Origin: CAZHHM01 sp964532225
GTDB lineage: Bacteria > Margulisbacteria > WOR-1 > JAKLHX01
Assembly: GCA_964532225.1 (NCBI GenBank)
Contig: CAZHHM010000003.1
Span: forward strand, 1 to 64,000
Length of the DNA: 64,000 nt
Reading direction: 5' to 3'
The position numbers and the translations under genes are program-made. Below, in pieces: positions 26,556 to 33,967 of the stretch. The first letter of the stretch is position 1. The number at the start of each line of letters is the position of its first letter. The notes under the pieces are model-generated. The model was not told the DNA's origin. It did no database searches and saw nothing but the letters and a program-made list of their open reading frames with translations.

Positions 26556-26591
26556 CCCCCTGCTAATTTCACGATATATATGTACAGGGGG
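26556..26591. repeat. inverted repeat that could mask a ribosome site
   Basis: CCCCCTG (26556-26562) and CAGGGGG (26585-26591) are perfect 7-bp arms around a 22-nt AT-rich loop. The right arm is the G-rich stretch 7 nt before the ATG of the small ORF at 26599, so pairing could control its translation. The 26497-26792 interval otherwise shows only a 5-bp hairpin (GGCCG/CGGCC, 26715-26735). Confidence 0.45.
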
Positions 26592-26598
26592 GACGAAG

Positions 26599-26712
26599 AT
26601 GAGCACTCGTAAATATGACCATCTATCATGCAAGTGCCATACACCTTTTCAGACAAAGAAAAGGAAGATACGGTATTATCTGCGCTGCCGAGCTAACTAC
26701 AACATCCAATAG
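26599..26712 (+). CDS. possible small basic Cys-containing protein (37 residues)
   Basis: An ATG-to-TAG frame of 37 codons in an otherwise gene-free 296-nt gap. The product is very basic, with SCKCHTPFQTKKRKIRYYL and a third cysteine in CRANYN. The C-x-C-H...C arrangement could bind a metal. A GGGGGG stretch lies 7 nt before the ATG. It resembles no family I recognise. The size is within what chance allows, so this is a weak call. Confidence 0.3.
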   Translation: MSTRKYDHLSCKCHTPFQTKKRKIRYYLRCRANYNIQ

Positions 26713-26792
26713 CGGGCCGCTCCATAATAACGGCCACTGAAATATTTCCCATCAGCTCGCCGTTGTCCCAAAGAACAAGGAGGACTGCTATC

Positions 26793-28529
26793 ATGCTTAC
26801 TATTTCAAGGATCGCTCAAATAACGAGGATATTCGAGGGTGACGGGCCGGAGAAGGCTCCCCAAGTTAATGTCGCACAAAGGCCAGCTGCCGACAACTTT
26901 GTAAAGAACCCGCTCAGCATCTATCTTAAAGAGTGGCAAATACACAACGGTGCCGATCCGGCATCAAACTACGACCCCGCGAACAACACTGTTCTGCTAA
27001 GAGCTACGGACGCGACAGACCCTCTTATCTATATCAGACTGAATAAAGACATTTATGGAAAAACGGTAGAGTTTGAGTATGAATGGACACCACAGGACCT
27101 GGAGATAAAAGCTGAAGTACAGTTTATGACCGAGTGGACAAAGGTCGTGAGATCATTTCAGCTTAAACCGGGCAAGAACAGCCTCAGCTTTGTTGCGGAC
27201 CTCAGAGGGGATACGGTAGCCTTCGTTCTCCCTACAAGAAGAACAAAGAACGGCAACGAGACGGGCTCAGGCGTGCTTACTGTCAAGAATATAAATGTAA
27301 TAGACCCAATTACGATATACAACACCTTTTCGCACCACGAGATAATCAGGTATGCTGCCCCACTGTACGAAAAGAAGGATTTTGTCCTGAAATGCAATAC
27401 ATCTTTTTCGGACGAACAGTACTCGTTCTACAGCAATATCTGGAGGAACGACGTGACAGCCGAAATAACCGAATCAGGCAATGACCATATACTGAACATC
27501 AAGAGTGAGGGGCTTTTCTGGCTTAACAGATACACCTTTGCCCTCAATCTTGAGAAAGGCACATTGACCGATGAAACCGTATCGGACATTGGCCCGATAA
27601 CAGGATCATCGTCAAAACAGGAGGTCTATGATTTCTTATCAAGGATAGAAAGAGCATGGTCTATGACTTCCGGAGCAAATTATTCTGAACTACTTTCTGG
27701 CTACCGTGATTTCCTGAGAAATACGATCCTTGGACTTAAACCGTTACTTGGGGATTTTACCTGGAAAAACGGGATACTGCTTGAGAGTAATGACCTCTTC
27801 TACAAAGGAATAGAACCGGTGATATTCAGGCCGGTTCTTGAGACCAGGAATATAGATTTCTGGTGGATCACGGATCCAATATCCCGAGGGCCGCTTGTCC
27901 ATTACACTTCCGTGAAGGATGTTTTTATCAACGGAATGCCGGGAGTTGAAGTCGTTGAAAGGACAGTTAAAGAATCAAATGACGGGATAGAAGCAGCATT
28001 CAGTAACCCTTATTATGAGGCAAAACACATCTATTCCACCGCCGAAACATGGTTTAAAGGATACTTATATCAAATGAATGAGGAAACTGCAGAGGCCTCT
28101 GTGGATAGAAAATGGACCCAGCCTTTCGAGCGGGCCTTCGGATTCCTTTTTAATTCAACCTGCAGCTGGCCTGATGGACTGGACATCGAAAAGCTCAGCG
28201 CCAACTATCTATATTTCTTAAGGGCATTCAACGGCACTGCAACAGACATTCAGCAGGAACTAGAGTTTTCGTTTAGGCTCTCCCAGAACTACCCTAACCC
28301 GTTCAATCCCTCCACGACCATTAGCTTCTCACTGCCAAAAGCAGGGGATGCAACGATCGTGATCACGGATGCTCTCGGCCGCGAAGTAAAAACCTTCGAA
28401 CTTGCCAACTTGCGACCCGGGACCTCTTCTGTGACCTGGGACGCATCCGGCAAACAGAGCGGCTTGTATACTTACACGCTCAAAGCAGGTGATCAGCAGA
28501 TAACTAAGAGAATGGTGTTGATGAAGTAG
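26793..28529 (+). CDS. large beta-rich protein with T9SS/FlgD-type C-terminal sorting domain
   Basis: 578 residues. The last 80 or so (LSQNYPNPFNPSTTISFSLPKAG ... GLYTYTLKAGDQQITKRMVLMK) form the classic FlgD-Ig/type IX secretion C-terminal domain, in which NYPNPFNPSTTI is the family signature. The rest is not recognised: an N-terminal beta-rich domain (about 35-185) and a mixed region with WWITDP near 360. ATG at 26793 has a perfect AAGGAGG site 9 nt upstream. No signal peptide is visible at this start, which is odd for a secreted protein. It stands alone between oppositely oriented units. Confidence 0.75.
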   Translation: MLTISRIAQITRIFEGDGPEKAPQVNVAQRPAADNFVKNPLSIYLKEWQIHNGADPASNYDPANNTVLLRATDATDPLIYIRLNKDIYGKTVEFEYEWTPQDLEIKAEVQFMTEWTKVVRSFQLKPGKNSLSFVADLRGDTVAFVLPTRRTKNGNETGSGVLTVKNINVIDPITIYNTFSHHEIIRYAAPLYEKKDFVLKCNTSFSDEQYSFYSNIWRNDVTAEITESGNDHILNIKSEGLFWLNRYTFALNLEKGTLTDETVSDIGPITGSSSKQEVYDFLSRIERAWSMTSGANYSELLSGYRDFLRNTILGLKPLLGDFTWKNGILLESNDLFYKGIEPVIFRPVLETRNIDFWWITDPISRGPLVHYTSVKDVFINGMPGVEVVERTVKESNDGIEAAFSNPYYEAKHIYSTAETWFKGYLYQMNEETAEASVDRKWTQPFERAFGFLFNSTCSWPDGLDIEKLSANYLYFLRAFNGTATDIQQELEFSFRLSQNYPNPFNPSTTISFSLPKAGDATIVITDALGREVKTFELANLRPGTSSVTWDASGKQSGLYTYTLKAGDQQITKRMVLMK

Positions 28530-28538
28530 CATAGCAAG

Positions 28539-28608
28539 GGAACGGGGACCGGGGAACGGGGAACAGTTTTTCAAACCCCTGTTCCCTGTGCCCTGCTCCC
28601 TAGTCCCT
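28539..28608. repeat. GTTCCC-type repeat with hairpin between convergent genes
   Basis: GGGGAAC-rich units are followed by GTTCCCT/TGCCCTG-rich units. GGGAACAG (28559-28566) pairs with CTGTTCCC (28579-28586) around a 12-nt loop starting TTTTT. Lying tail-to-tail between the T9SS-tail gene and comEC, it may serve as a bidirectional terminator. It repeats the unit seen at 11120-11141. Confidence 0.55.
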
Positions 28609-30478
28609 ATCTCTGCGTTATAACATCCACCCTGCTGCCGTCGCTTATCGCGGTGATATGGCCGTTCTCGTCCGTTCGGTAGAGCTTTATCCTTTCGTCC
28701 TTAAGGAATGAAATGACCTTTTTACTGGGCAGGCGGTACCGGTTCTTCGCGGCAACGGAAACAACGGCATATTTCGGCCTGACTGTCCTTATGAATTCCG
28801 GACTGCTGGAGGTGCGGCTACCATGATGCCCTACTTTTATGAGTTCGCTCCTTAACGGACGGCCGCTTTCAAGCATTCTCTCCTCTTCGCTTACCGGAGC
28901 GTCGCCTGTAAGCAAAAAAGCTGTTCTGCCGTATACTATCCGTATGACCACCGACGAATCATTCGCGTCAGCATCCTCGGCCTTCACCATATCCTCGAAA
29001 GGACCGAGCACCTGTACTTGAGCACCACCTATGTCATATCTCTGGCCAGCCCTAGCCAGAGTATACGGAATATTCCTGTTATCTATGGCCGTCAGGAACT
29101 TAATGTATCCCGATGTAGTATGAGGAAATCCGCTGTCCCAGACACTCCCTATGTCAAAAGCGTTGAACACATATCTCATCCCGCCGACATGATCATCATG
29201 CGGGTGAGTAAGGACAACAGTGTCTATCCTGTTGATCCCTTTCTTTCTCAGGAAGGGCACCACCCTGTACCTCCCGGCTTTCGGGTCCCCCGCGTCGATG
29301 AGCATGTTGCCTCCATCAGGGAAAGAAACATAAATGCTGTCGCCCTGTCCGGCGTCGATAAAGGATATTTCAAGCTGTTTCCCGGCCAGCAGAGCCTGGC
29401 CCATCTGCAGCAGCACGAAAAGAAAGACCGCGGACAGAAGCGGTCTTGCATATGTTTTGAGGTTCTTGAGAAGAACGTCCTTTTTCATCATCTCTACCGA
29501 TAATATTAGCGCAATATAATAGCAAACTACAAAAAAGAAACCCGGTTGTACAATATTCACCGAGGCGAAAGGCATTACCGAAAAGAAATAGACAAGCCTG
29601 TCTATCCCTGCCATCAGAGCACCCAGCACGGCATCCGACACGATTAGTGTCCACGGCAGAAGGAACGCGATGAAGGTCGCCATGAAGCCCAGTGTCGTCA
29701 TGACCTCTGCGGCCGGCACGATGAATATATTTGATATAAAAGAAATGACCGATGCCGTGGAAAAGTTGTAAATCGTGACCGGCATGGTCGCAAGTGCCGG
29801 GGCAATAGATACCGAGAAGAGGCCCGCCCCTGTTTGCCCGAGATACGGCAAGAGCTTGTCCTTTATGACAGGCGCAGTATACACAAGCGACCATGTCGCC
29901 AGGAACGACAACTGGAAACCTATATCGAATATGAGCTTCGGGTCAAAAAGCAGCAGGACCAGAGCGGAAAGAGAAAGCGTGGTATAAAAATCCGGGCTCC
30001 GTTTAAACAGCATTGCAAGCAGCATTATCTGCCCCATTATCGCGGCACGGGATATGGACGCGCCCAGCCCTGCCATCACGGCAAAGGACCATATGGAAAC
30101 GCTCGCCAGCACAAAGACCGCCGAATTAGGAAGGAGCAGGGCCGAACCTATCGTCATGACGACGCCGATCAGTATCGAGACCTGCTGGCCAGACGCGACC
30201 AGAAGATGGACTACACCGCTTTTCCTGTATCTCTCCTTGGTATCTTCGTCAAGATCGGCTGCTTTGCTTCCAAGAAGAATGCTGCAGAAGATCTGAGAAC
30301 TCTCAGGGGACATATACTTCATGTGAAGTCCGGTGGCATGGTCGCGTATTAGGGGAAGTATGCCGTCCTGCCCGCTGTCCTTTGTGAATTGTCTTGGCTG
30401 CGGAGGAAAGATACAGAACAGGATAAGTATGCAGAACACATAAGCGATCGTTACCGGGATGACAGGCCGCTTGAACAT
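28607..30478 (-). CDS. comEC: ComEC/Rec2 DNA-uptake channel
   Basis: A 623-residue inner-membrane protein for transport of single-stranded DNA during transformation. The competence domain starts near residue 60, with SGVVHLLVASGQQVSILIG near 87-105 in place of the usual HLLAISGLHV. Multiple helices run to about 345-370. A C-terminal metallo-beta-lactamase domain has LTHPHDDHVGG near 425-435 and HHGSRTSSSPEF. It is shorter than typical ComEC (700-800) because the N-terminal DUF4131/OB domain is missing. It begins directly after the comEA stop. Confidence 0.93.
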   Translation of the reverse strand: MFKRPVIPVTIAYVFCILILFCIFPPQPRQFTKDSGQDGILPLIRDHATGLHMKYMSPESSQIFCSILLGSKAADLDEDTKERYRKSGVVHLLVASGQQVSILIGVVMTIGSALLLPNSAVFVLASVSIWSFAVMAGLGASISRAAIMGQIMLLAMLFKRSPDFYTTLSLSALVLLLFDPKLIFDIGFQLSFLATWSLVYTAPVIKDKLLPYLGQTGAGLFSVSIAPALATMPVTIYNFSTASVISFISNIFIVPAAEVMTTLGFMATFIAFLLPWTLIVSDAVLGALMAGIDRLVYFFSVMPFASVNIVQPGFFFVVCYYIALILSVEMMKKDVLLKNLKTYARPLLSAVFLFVLLQMGQALLAGKQLEISFIDAGQGDSIYVSFPDGGNMLIDAGDPKAGRYRVVPFLRKKGINRIDTVVLTHPHDDHVGGMRYVFNAFDIGSVWDSGFPHTTSGYIKFLTAIDNRNIPYTLARAGQRYDIGGAQVQVLGPFEDMVKAEDADANDSSVVIRIVYGRTAFLLTGDAPVSEEERMLESGRPLRSELIKVGHHGSRTSSSPEFIRTVRPKYAVVSVAAKNRYRLPSKKVISFLKDERIKLYRTDENGHITAISDGSRVDVITQR

Positions 30479-31048
30479 CTAGATATCAAGATATGGAGAG
30501 AGTTTCTCCACTTTCTTCTTGCTGAAACCGGGGACATTGGCAAGTTCGGCAACGGACCTGAAGGGGCCCTTCCTGTTCCTGAACTCGACTATCTTCTTTG
30601 CTGTGGCGAGCCCTATGCCAGGCACCTTATCAAGCTCGGCTGCCGAAGCCCCGTTAAGGCTGAACTTCTCTTCGACTGCCGGGCCGCTGTCCGTCACCGG
30701 GCCGTATTGTTTGAACGGCACGTTTATCTTCTGCCCGTCCTTTACCTTTTCCGCGAGACTGAGCAGGGAAACATCTGCGTCTTTCCTGAAACCTCCGGCC
30801 AGCTTCACTACATCGATGATCCTGTCCCATTCATTGACCTGATAGATGCCTGGGCATCTTACGGCGCCGGTCAGAAAAACGTAGTATTCCGCCTGGGACA
30901 TCTTTTTTTCTGAGAATAAAGGGACAGTCTCTGTTTTATGGTCTGTCCTGGGCGTACCGTTATGGAGCGAAAAGGCCCCTATAGCCAGGACCGAGCCTAT
31001 GAAAGCGAACATGAAAAGCTTTTGTGGGTCCAATGGGATCATTTCCAT
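30479..31048 (-). CDS. comEA: ComEA-like DNA receptor (SLBB + helix-hairpin-helix)
   Basis: A 189-residue protein anchored by one N-terminal helix (about 11-28). An SLBB domain covers about 55-115 (YVFLTGAVRCPGIYQV). A helix-hairpin-helix DNA-binding domain follows at about 128-188 (SLNGASAAELDKVPGIGLATAKKIVEFR). This is the ComEA arrangement: it binds incoming double-stranded DNA in the periplasm and passes it to ComEC, whose gene follows with no gap. Confidence 0.92.
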   Translation of the reverse strand: MEMIPLDPQKLFMFAFIGSVLAIGAFSLHNGTPRTDHKTETVPLFSEKKMSQAEYYVFLTGAVRCPGIYQVNEWDRIIDVVKLAGGFRKDADVSLLSLAEKVKDGQKINVPFKQYGPVTDSGPAVEEKFSLNGASAAELDKVPGIGLATAKKIVEFRNRKGPFRSVAELANVPGFSKKKVEKLSPYLDI

Positions 31049-31079
31049 TGCCGGAATACCAGCAATTTTCCCGCCGTTG

Positions 31080-31700
31080 TCAGTTCATCGAGTTCGCACG
31101 GGTGAGGATATCGGCAACATACCTGGCGGTCGCATCGGAATAGCTGCCTCCGTTGCGCAGGACCTGGTTTGGACCTTCCGCATACGAGGCAAGCGCCAGC
31201 TTCACCTGATCGGGACTGCCTACCCATTTATCGAGCATCATCCTGTAATACAGGATCGCCCCTTTAGTGCCTTCTTCGATATCGAACGGGTCCCTGATGC
31301 CAATGTGAGCGGATGTTGACGGCAGGAGCTGTCCAAGGCCCTGGGCATTTGAAGATGAGACAGAACTGGGGTCGAAACCTGATTCCCTGTCTATGAGACC
31401 TGCCGCAATCCTCGGGTTCACATTGTACTGCTCCGAATACTTCATGATCGAAGAGACGAGGGTGTCGATCTCCTCTCTGCTTATCTTCCTTGCTTTAGAA
31501 ATGACGAATCTCTGTATCTTTTCCGCAGCGTCCTGCCCCATGGATGAAACAAAGTCGGACGGCGGGGCCTCTACGTTGACAGAAGTTGCCGTGACCTGTG
31601 AAGGAGTGTATGATGCCCGGGAAGAAACATCCCTGTCCCCTATCGTCGAGAACAGCGTTGAAACGAATATCAGGACCACCAGTGCCGACGTTAAGTCCAA
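31080..31700 (-). CDS. lytic transglycosylase (SLT family)
   Basis: 206 residues. A hydrophobic N-terminus (about 3-18) acts as signal or anchor, followed by a Ser/Thr-rich linker. The SLT domain lies at about 85-200 with the catalytic Glu in GLIDRESGFDPSSVSSSNAQGLGQLLP and LALASYAEGPNQV. It cleaves peptidoglycan glycan strands, and could open the wall for the DNA-uptake proteins encoded next to it or serve general remodelling. The start is TTG, 1 nt after the purL stop. No ATG gives a full signal segment. Confidence 0.88.
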   Translation of the reverse strand: MDLTSALVVLIFVSTLFSTIGDRDVSSRASYTPSQVTATSVNVEAPPSDFVSSMGQDAAEKIQRFVISKARKISREEIDTLVSSIMKYSEQYNVNPRIAAGLIDRESGFDPSSVSSSNAQGLGQLLPSTSAHIGIRDPFDIEEGTKGAILYYRMMLDKWVGSPDQVKLALASYAEGPNQVLRNGGSYSDATARYVADILTRANSMN

Positions 31701-31701
31701 A

Positions 31702-33921
31702 TCAAGCCCCCATTAAAGAAGGTATGGAACCCTTGTATGCTTCCTCCAATTTGCCGAGAGGAACATTGATGATCTGTTTTCCGCCGGAAGAGATCTTAAG
31801 CGCTTTTGAGCCGACCTTACCTATTATTGCCATGGGAGTGTTGTTGAGAGTGGCCAGATCATTGATCACAAATATCTGATCCGGTGATATGGACATTATT
31901 ATCCTTGATTGGGACTCTGCAAAAAGCAGCTGGTCTGACTTGAGCTTGTCATCAAGCGTAATGACCGCCCCTATGCCACCTTCGATGCAGGATTCCGCAA
32001 GAGCTACCGAAAGACCGCCTTCACTGGTGTCGTGCGCGCTCTTCACCGCGCCTAAACGGATCGCCTCATAGGCCGTTCTCTGTACCGATCTTTCAAGCTC
32101 CTGATCAAAAGAAGGACAAACATGCTGTTCAGCCTTGTTCCTGCCAAGAAGAACGATTATATCGCCTTCGTCCTTGAAGCCCATTGTGCAGTAAGAATTC
32201 GACTTGTTCTCGATAAGCCCCAGCATGCCGACAACAGGGGTCGGATATATAGCACCTTTTTCCGTTTCGTTATAAAAGCTCACGTTTCCGCTAACTACCG
32301 GTGTATTGAAAGCCAGACATCCGTCCGTCATGCCTCTCAGGCACTCAACAAATTGATTCATTATTGCCGGTTTTTCCGGATTCCCGAAATTGAGACAGTC
32401 TGTCACTGCCAGTGGTTTTGCGCCTGTGCAGACCAGGTTCCTTGCGGCCTCGGCGACCGTTATAAGACCGCCGGTATACGGATCATCCTGGCAGTAGGCT
32501 CCATTGCAGTCGGTCGTAAGCGATATCATCTTGTCAGTTCCCTTGATCCTAAGAACTGCCGCATCGGCTTTTCCAGGTGCGACCGAAGTGTTCGTCTGCA
32601 CCATATGATCGTATTGTTCATAGACCCATGCTTTGCTGGCAATGTTAGGGTCAGAAAGGTATTTTACAAGTTTATCATTAAAACTTTTCCCTGCTTTTGA
32701 CTTCCACTTTTGCCTTTTGCCTTTTGACTTTTGACTTGGCCGATCGTAGATCGGCGCATCATCCGCAAGCGATCTTGCCGGCACCTCTGCGACCACTTCG
32801 TCCCCTACCTTGACCCTGAGCATGCCGTCGCCTGTCACTTTACCGAAAGTGACCGCATTAAGTCCCCACTTCTTGAATATCCTGAAGGCATCCTCTTCGG
32901 TACCTTTTTTCATGCAGACAAGCATCCGCTCCTGCGACTCGGAAAGCATTATCTCGTAAGGGGTCATGTTCTCTTCGCGCTGCGGTACTTTTGAAATGTC
33001 TATCTCTATGCCCGTACCGGCCCTTGACGCCATTTCCGAAGATGAGGAAGTGAGCCCTGCAGCCCCCATATCCTGCATCCCGACTATATTTCCTGTCTTT
33101 ATGAGCTCAAGGCAGGCCTCGATCAAAAGCTTTTCCGTGAAAGGATCGCCGACCTGAACGTTCGATTTCTTTTCAACTGAATCCTCTCCCAGCTCCACGG
33201 AAGCGAAAGTCGCCCCGTGAATGCCGTCCCTGCCGGTAGATGACCCGACATAGAGTATAGGGTTCCCTATCCCCTCTGCCTTCGCCTTTACCATGATCTC
33301 CGGTATCTCAGATTCCGCCTCATCACTTTTGACCTTTGACCTTTGACCTTTGACTTTGATCAAACCTACACACATCGCGTTCACTAAACAATTCCCGCTG
33401 TAGCACGGATCAAAATACACTTCCCCTGCAACTGTCGGCAGTCCCAGACAATTCCCGTATGAGGAGATGCCCGAAACGACCCCGTCAAAGAGATATCTGT
33501 TCCTGGGATCGGTAAGAGGTCCGAACCTCAAAGAGTTCAAGGAAGCTATCGGCCTCGCGCCCATAGTAAAAACATCCCTTACGATACCTCCCACTCCCGT
33601 TGCCGCGCCCTGGAAAGGCTCTACAGCGCTGGGGTGGTTGTGCGACTCTATCTTCATGGTAACGGCATATCCGTCCCCGATATCGATCACGCCTGCGTTC
33701 TCGCCGGGGCCCTGAAGGATGTGAGGCCCTTTAGTGGGGAATTTCTTCAGATGTATCCTTGAGCTTTTGTATGAGCAGTGTTCCGACCAGAGCACGGAAT
33801 AGAGACCAAGCTCTACCAGATTCGGCTCTCTGCCGAGAATTCTCTCGATATTCTTGAACTCTTCTGAGCTTAGCCCGTGCTGTTCGATGATCTTGGGGTC
33901 CATATACAAAGATTTTATCAT
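31702..33921 (-). CDS. purL: phosphoribosylformylglycinamidine synthase, small-PurL form, with repeat-derived insertions
   Basis: A 739-residue AIR-synthase-superfamily enzyme of purine synthesis (FGAR to FGAM), of the PurL form that works with PurQ and PurS. LWSEHCSYKSSR near residue 44, GPGENAGVIDIG, KIESHNHPSAVEPFQGAATGVGG and the second-half SAHDTSEGGLSVALAE are typical. Two basic insertions, KVKGQRSKVKSDEAESE near 190-206 and KSKGKRQKWKSKAGKS near 395-410, are translated from heptanucleotide repeats that keep the frame. A second in-frame ATG at 33903 is an equally possible start. PurQ and PurS are not in the window. Confidence 0.94.
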   Translation of the reverse strand: MIKSLYMDPKIIEQHGLSSEEFKNIERILGREPNLVELGLYSVLWSEHCSYKSSRIHLKKFPTKGPHILQGPGENAGVIDIGDGYAVTMKIESHNHPSAVEPFQGAATGVGGIVRDVFTMGARPIASLNSLRFGPLTDPRNRYLFDGVVSGISSYGNCLGLPTVAGEVYFDPCYSGNCLVNAMCVGLIKVKGQRSKVKSDEAESEIPEIMVKAKAEGIGNPILYVGSSTGRDGIHGATFASVELGEDSVEKKSNVQVGDPFTEKLLIEACLELIKTGNIVGMQDMGAAGLTSSSSEMASRAGTGIEIDISKVPQREENMTPYEIMLSESQERMLVCMKKGTEEDAFRIFKKWGLNAVTFGKVTGDGMLRVKVGDEVVAEVPARSLADDAPIYDRPSQKSKGKRQKWKSKAGKSFNDKLVKYLSDPNIASKAWVYEQYDHMVQTNTSVAPGKADAAVLRIKGTDKMISLTTDCNGAYCQDDPYTGGLITVAEAARNLVCTGAKPLAVTDCLNFGNPEKPAIMNQFVECLRGMTDGCLAFNTPVVSGNVSFYNETEKGAIYPTPVVGMLGLIENKSNSYCTMGFKDEGDIIVLLGRNKAEQHVCPSFDQELERSVQRTAYEAIRLGAVKSAHDTSEGGLSVALAESCIEGGIGAVITLDDKLKSDQLLFAESQSRIIMSISPDQIFVINDLATLNNTPMAIIGKVGSKALKISSGGKQIINVPLGKLEEAYKGSIPSLMGA
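32694..32736. repeat. heptanucleotide repeat inside purL (CTTTTGC/CTTTTGA units)
   Basis: Successive CTTTTGC, CTTTTGC, CTTTTGA, CTTTTGA units with degenerate flanks lie within the purL frame. They encode a lysine-rich insertion just after YDRPSQ. Confidence 0.75.
33328..33355. repeat. heptanucleotide repeat inside purL (TTTGACC x3 + TTTGACT)
   Basis: Three exact TTTGACC units and one TTTGACT (28 nt) lie in-frame in purL. On the coding strand they read as AAAGGTC-type repeats giving KVKGQRSKVK, between MCVGLI and the conserved KAEGIGNPILYVG. Confidence 0.85.
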
Positions 33922-33967
33922 TTATCAGAGATAAAAAAAACAAGCCGGAGAAAAAAGCAGCTAAAGG

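Noticed and set aside
26497..26792. tRNA or riboswitch in the largest gap
   Set aside because: I could not find a cloverleaf or known aptamer core. Only the 7-bp inverted repeat, a 5-bp hairpin and a short frame are present.
28539..28608. CRISPR-like array from GTTCCC repeats
   Set aside because: The units are 6-8 nt, degenerate and without spacers.
33922..33967. T-rich gap between pnp and purL as terminator
   Set aside because: There are two T-runs but no GC-rich stem in front of them, so intrinsic termination is not supported.
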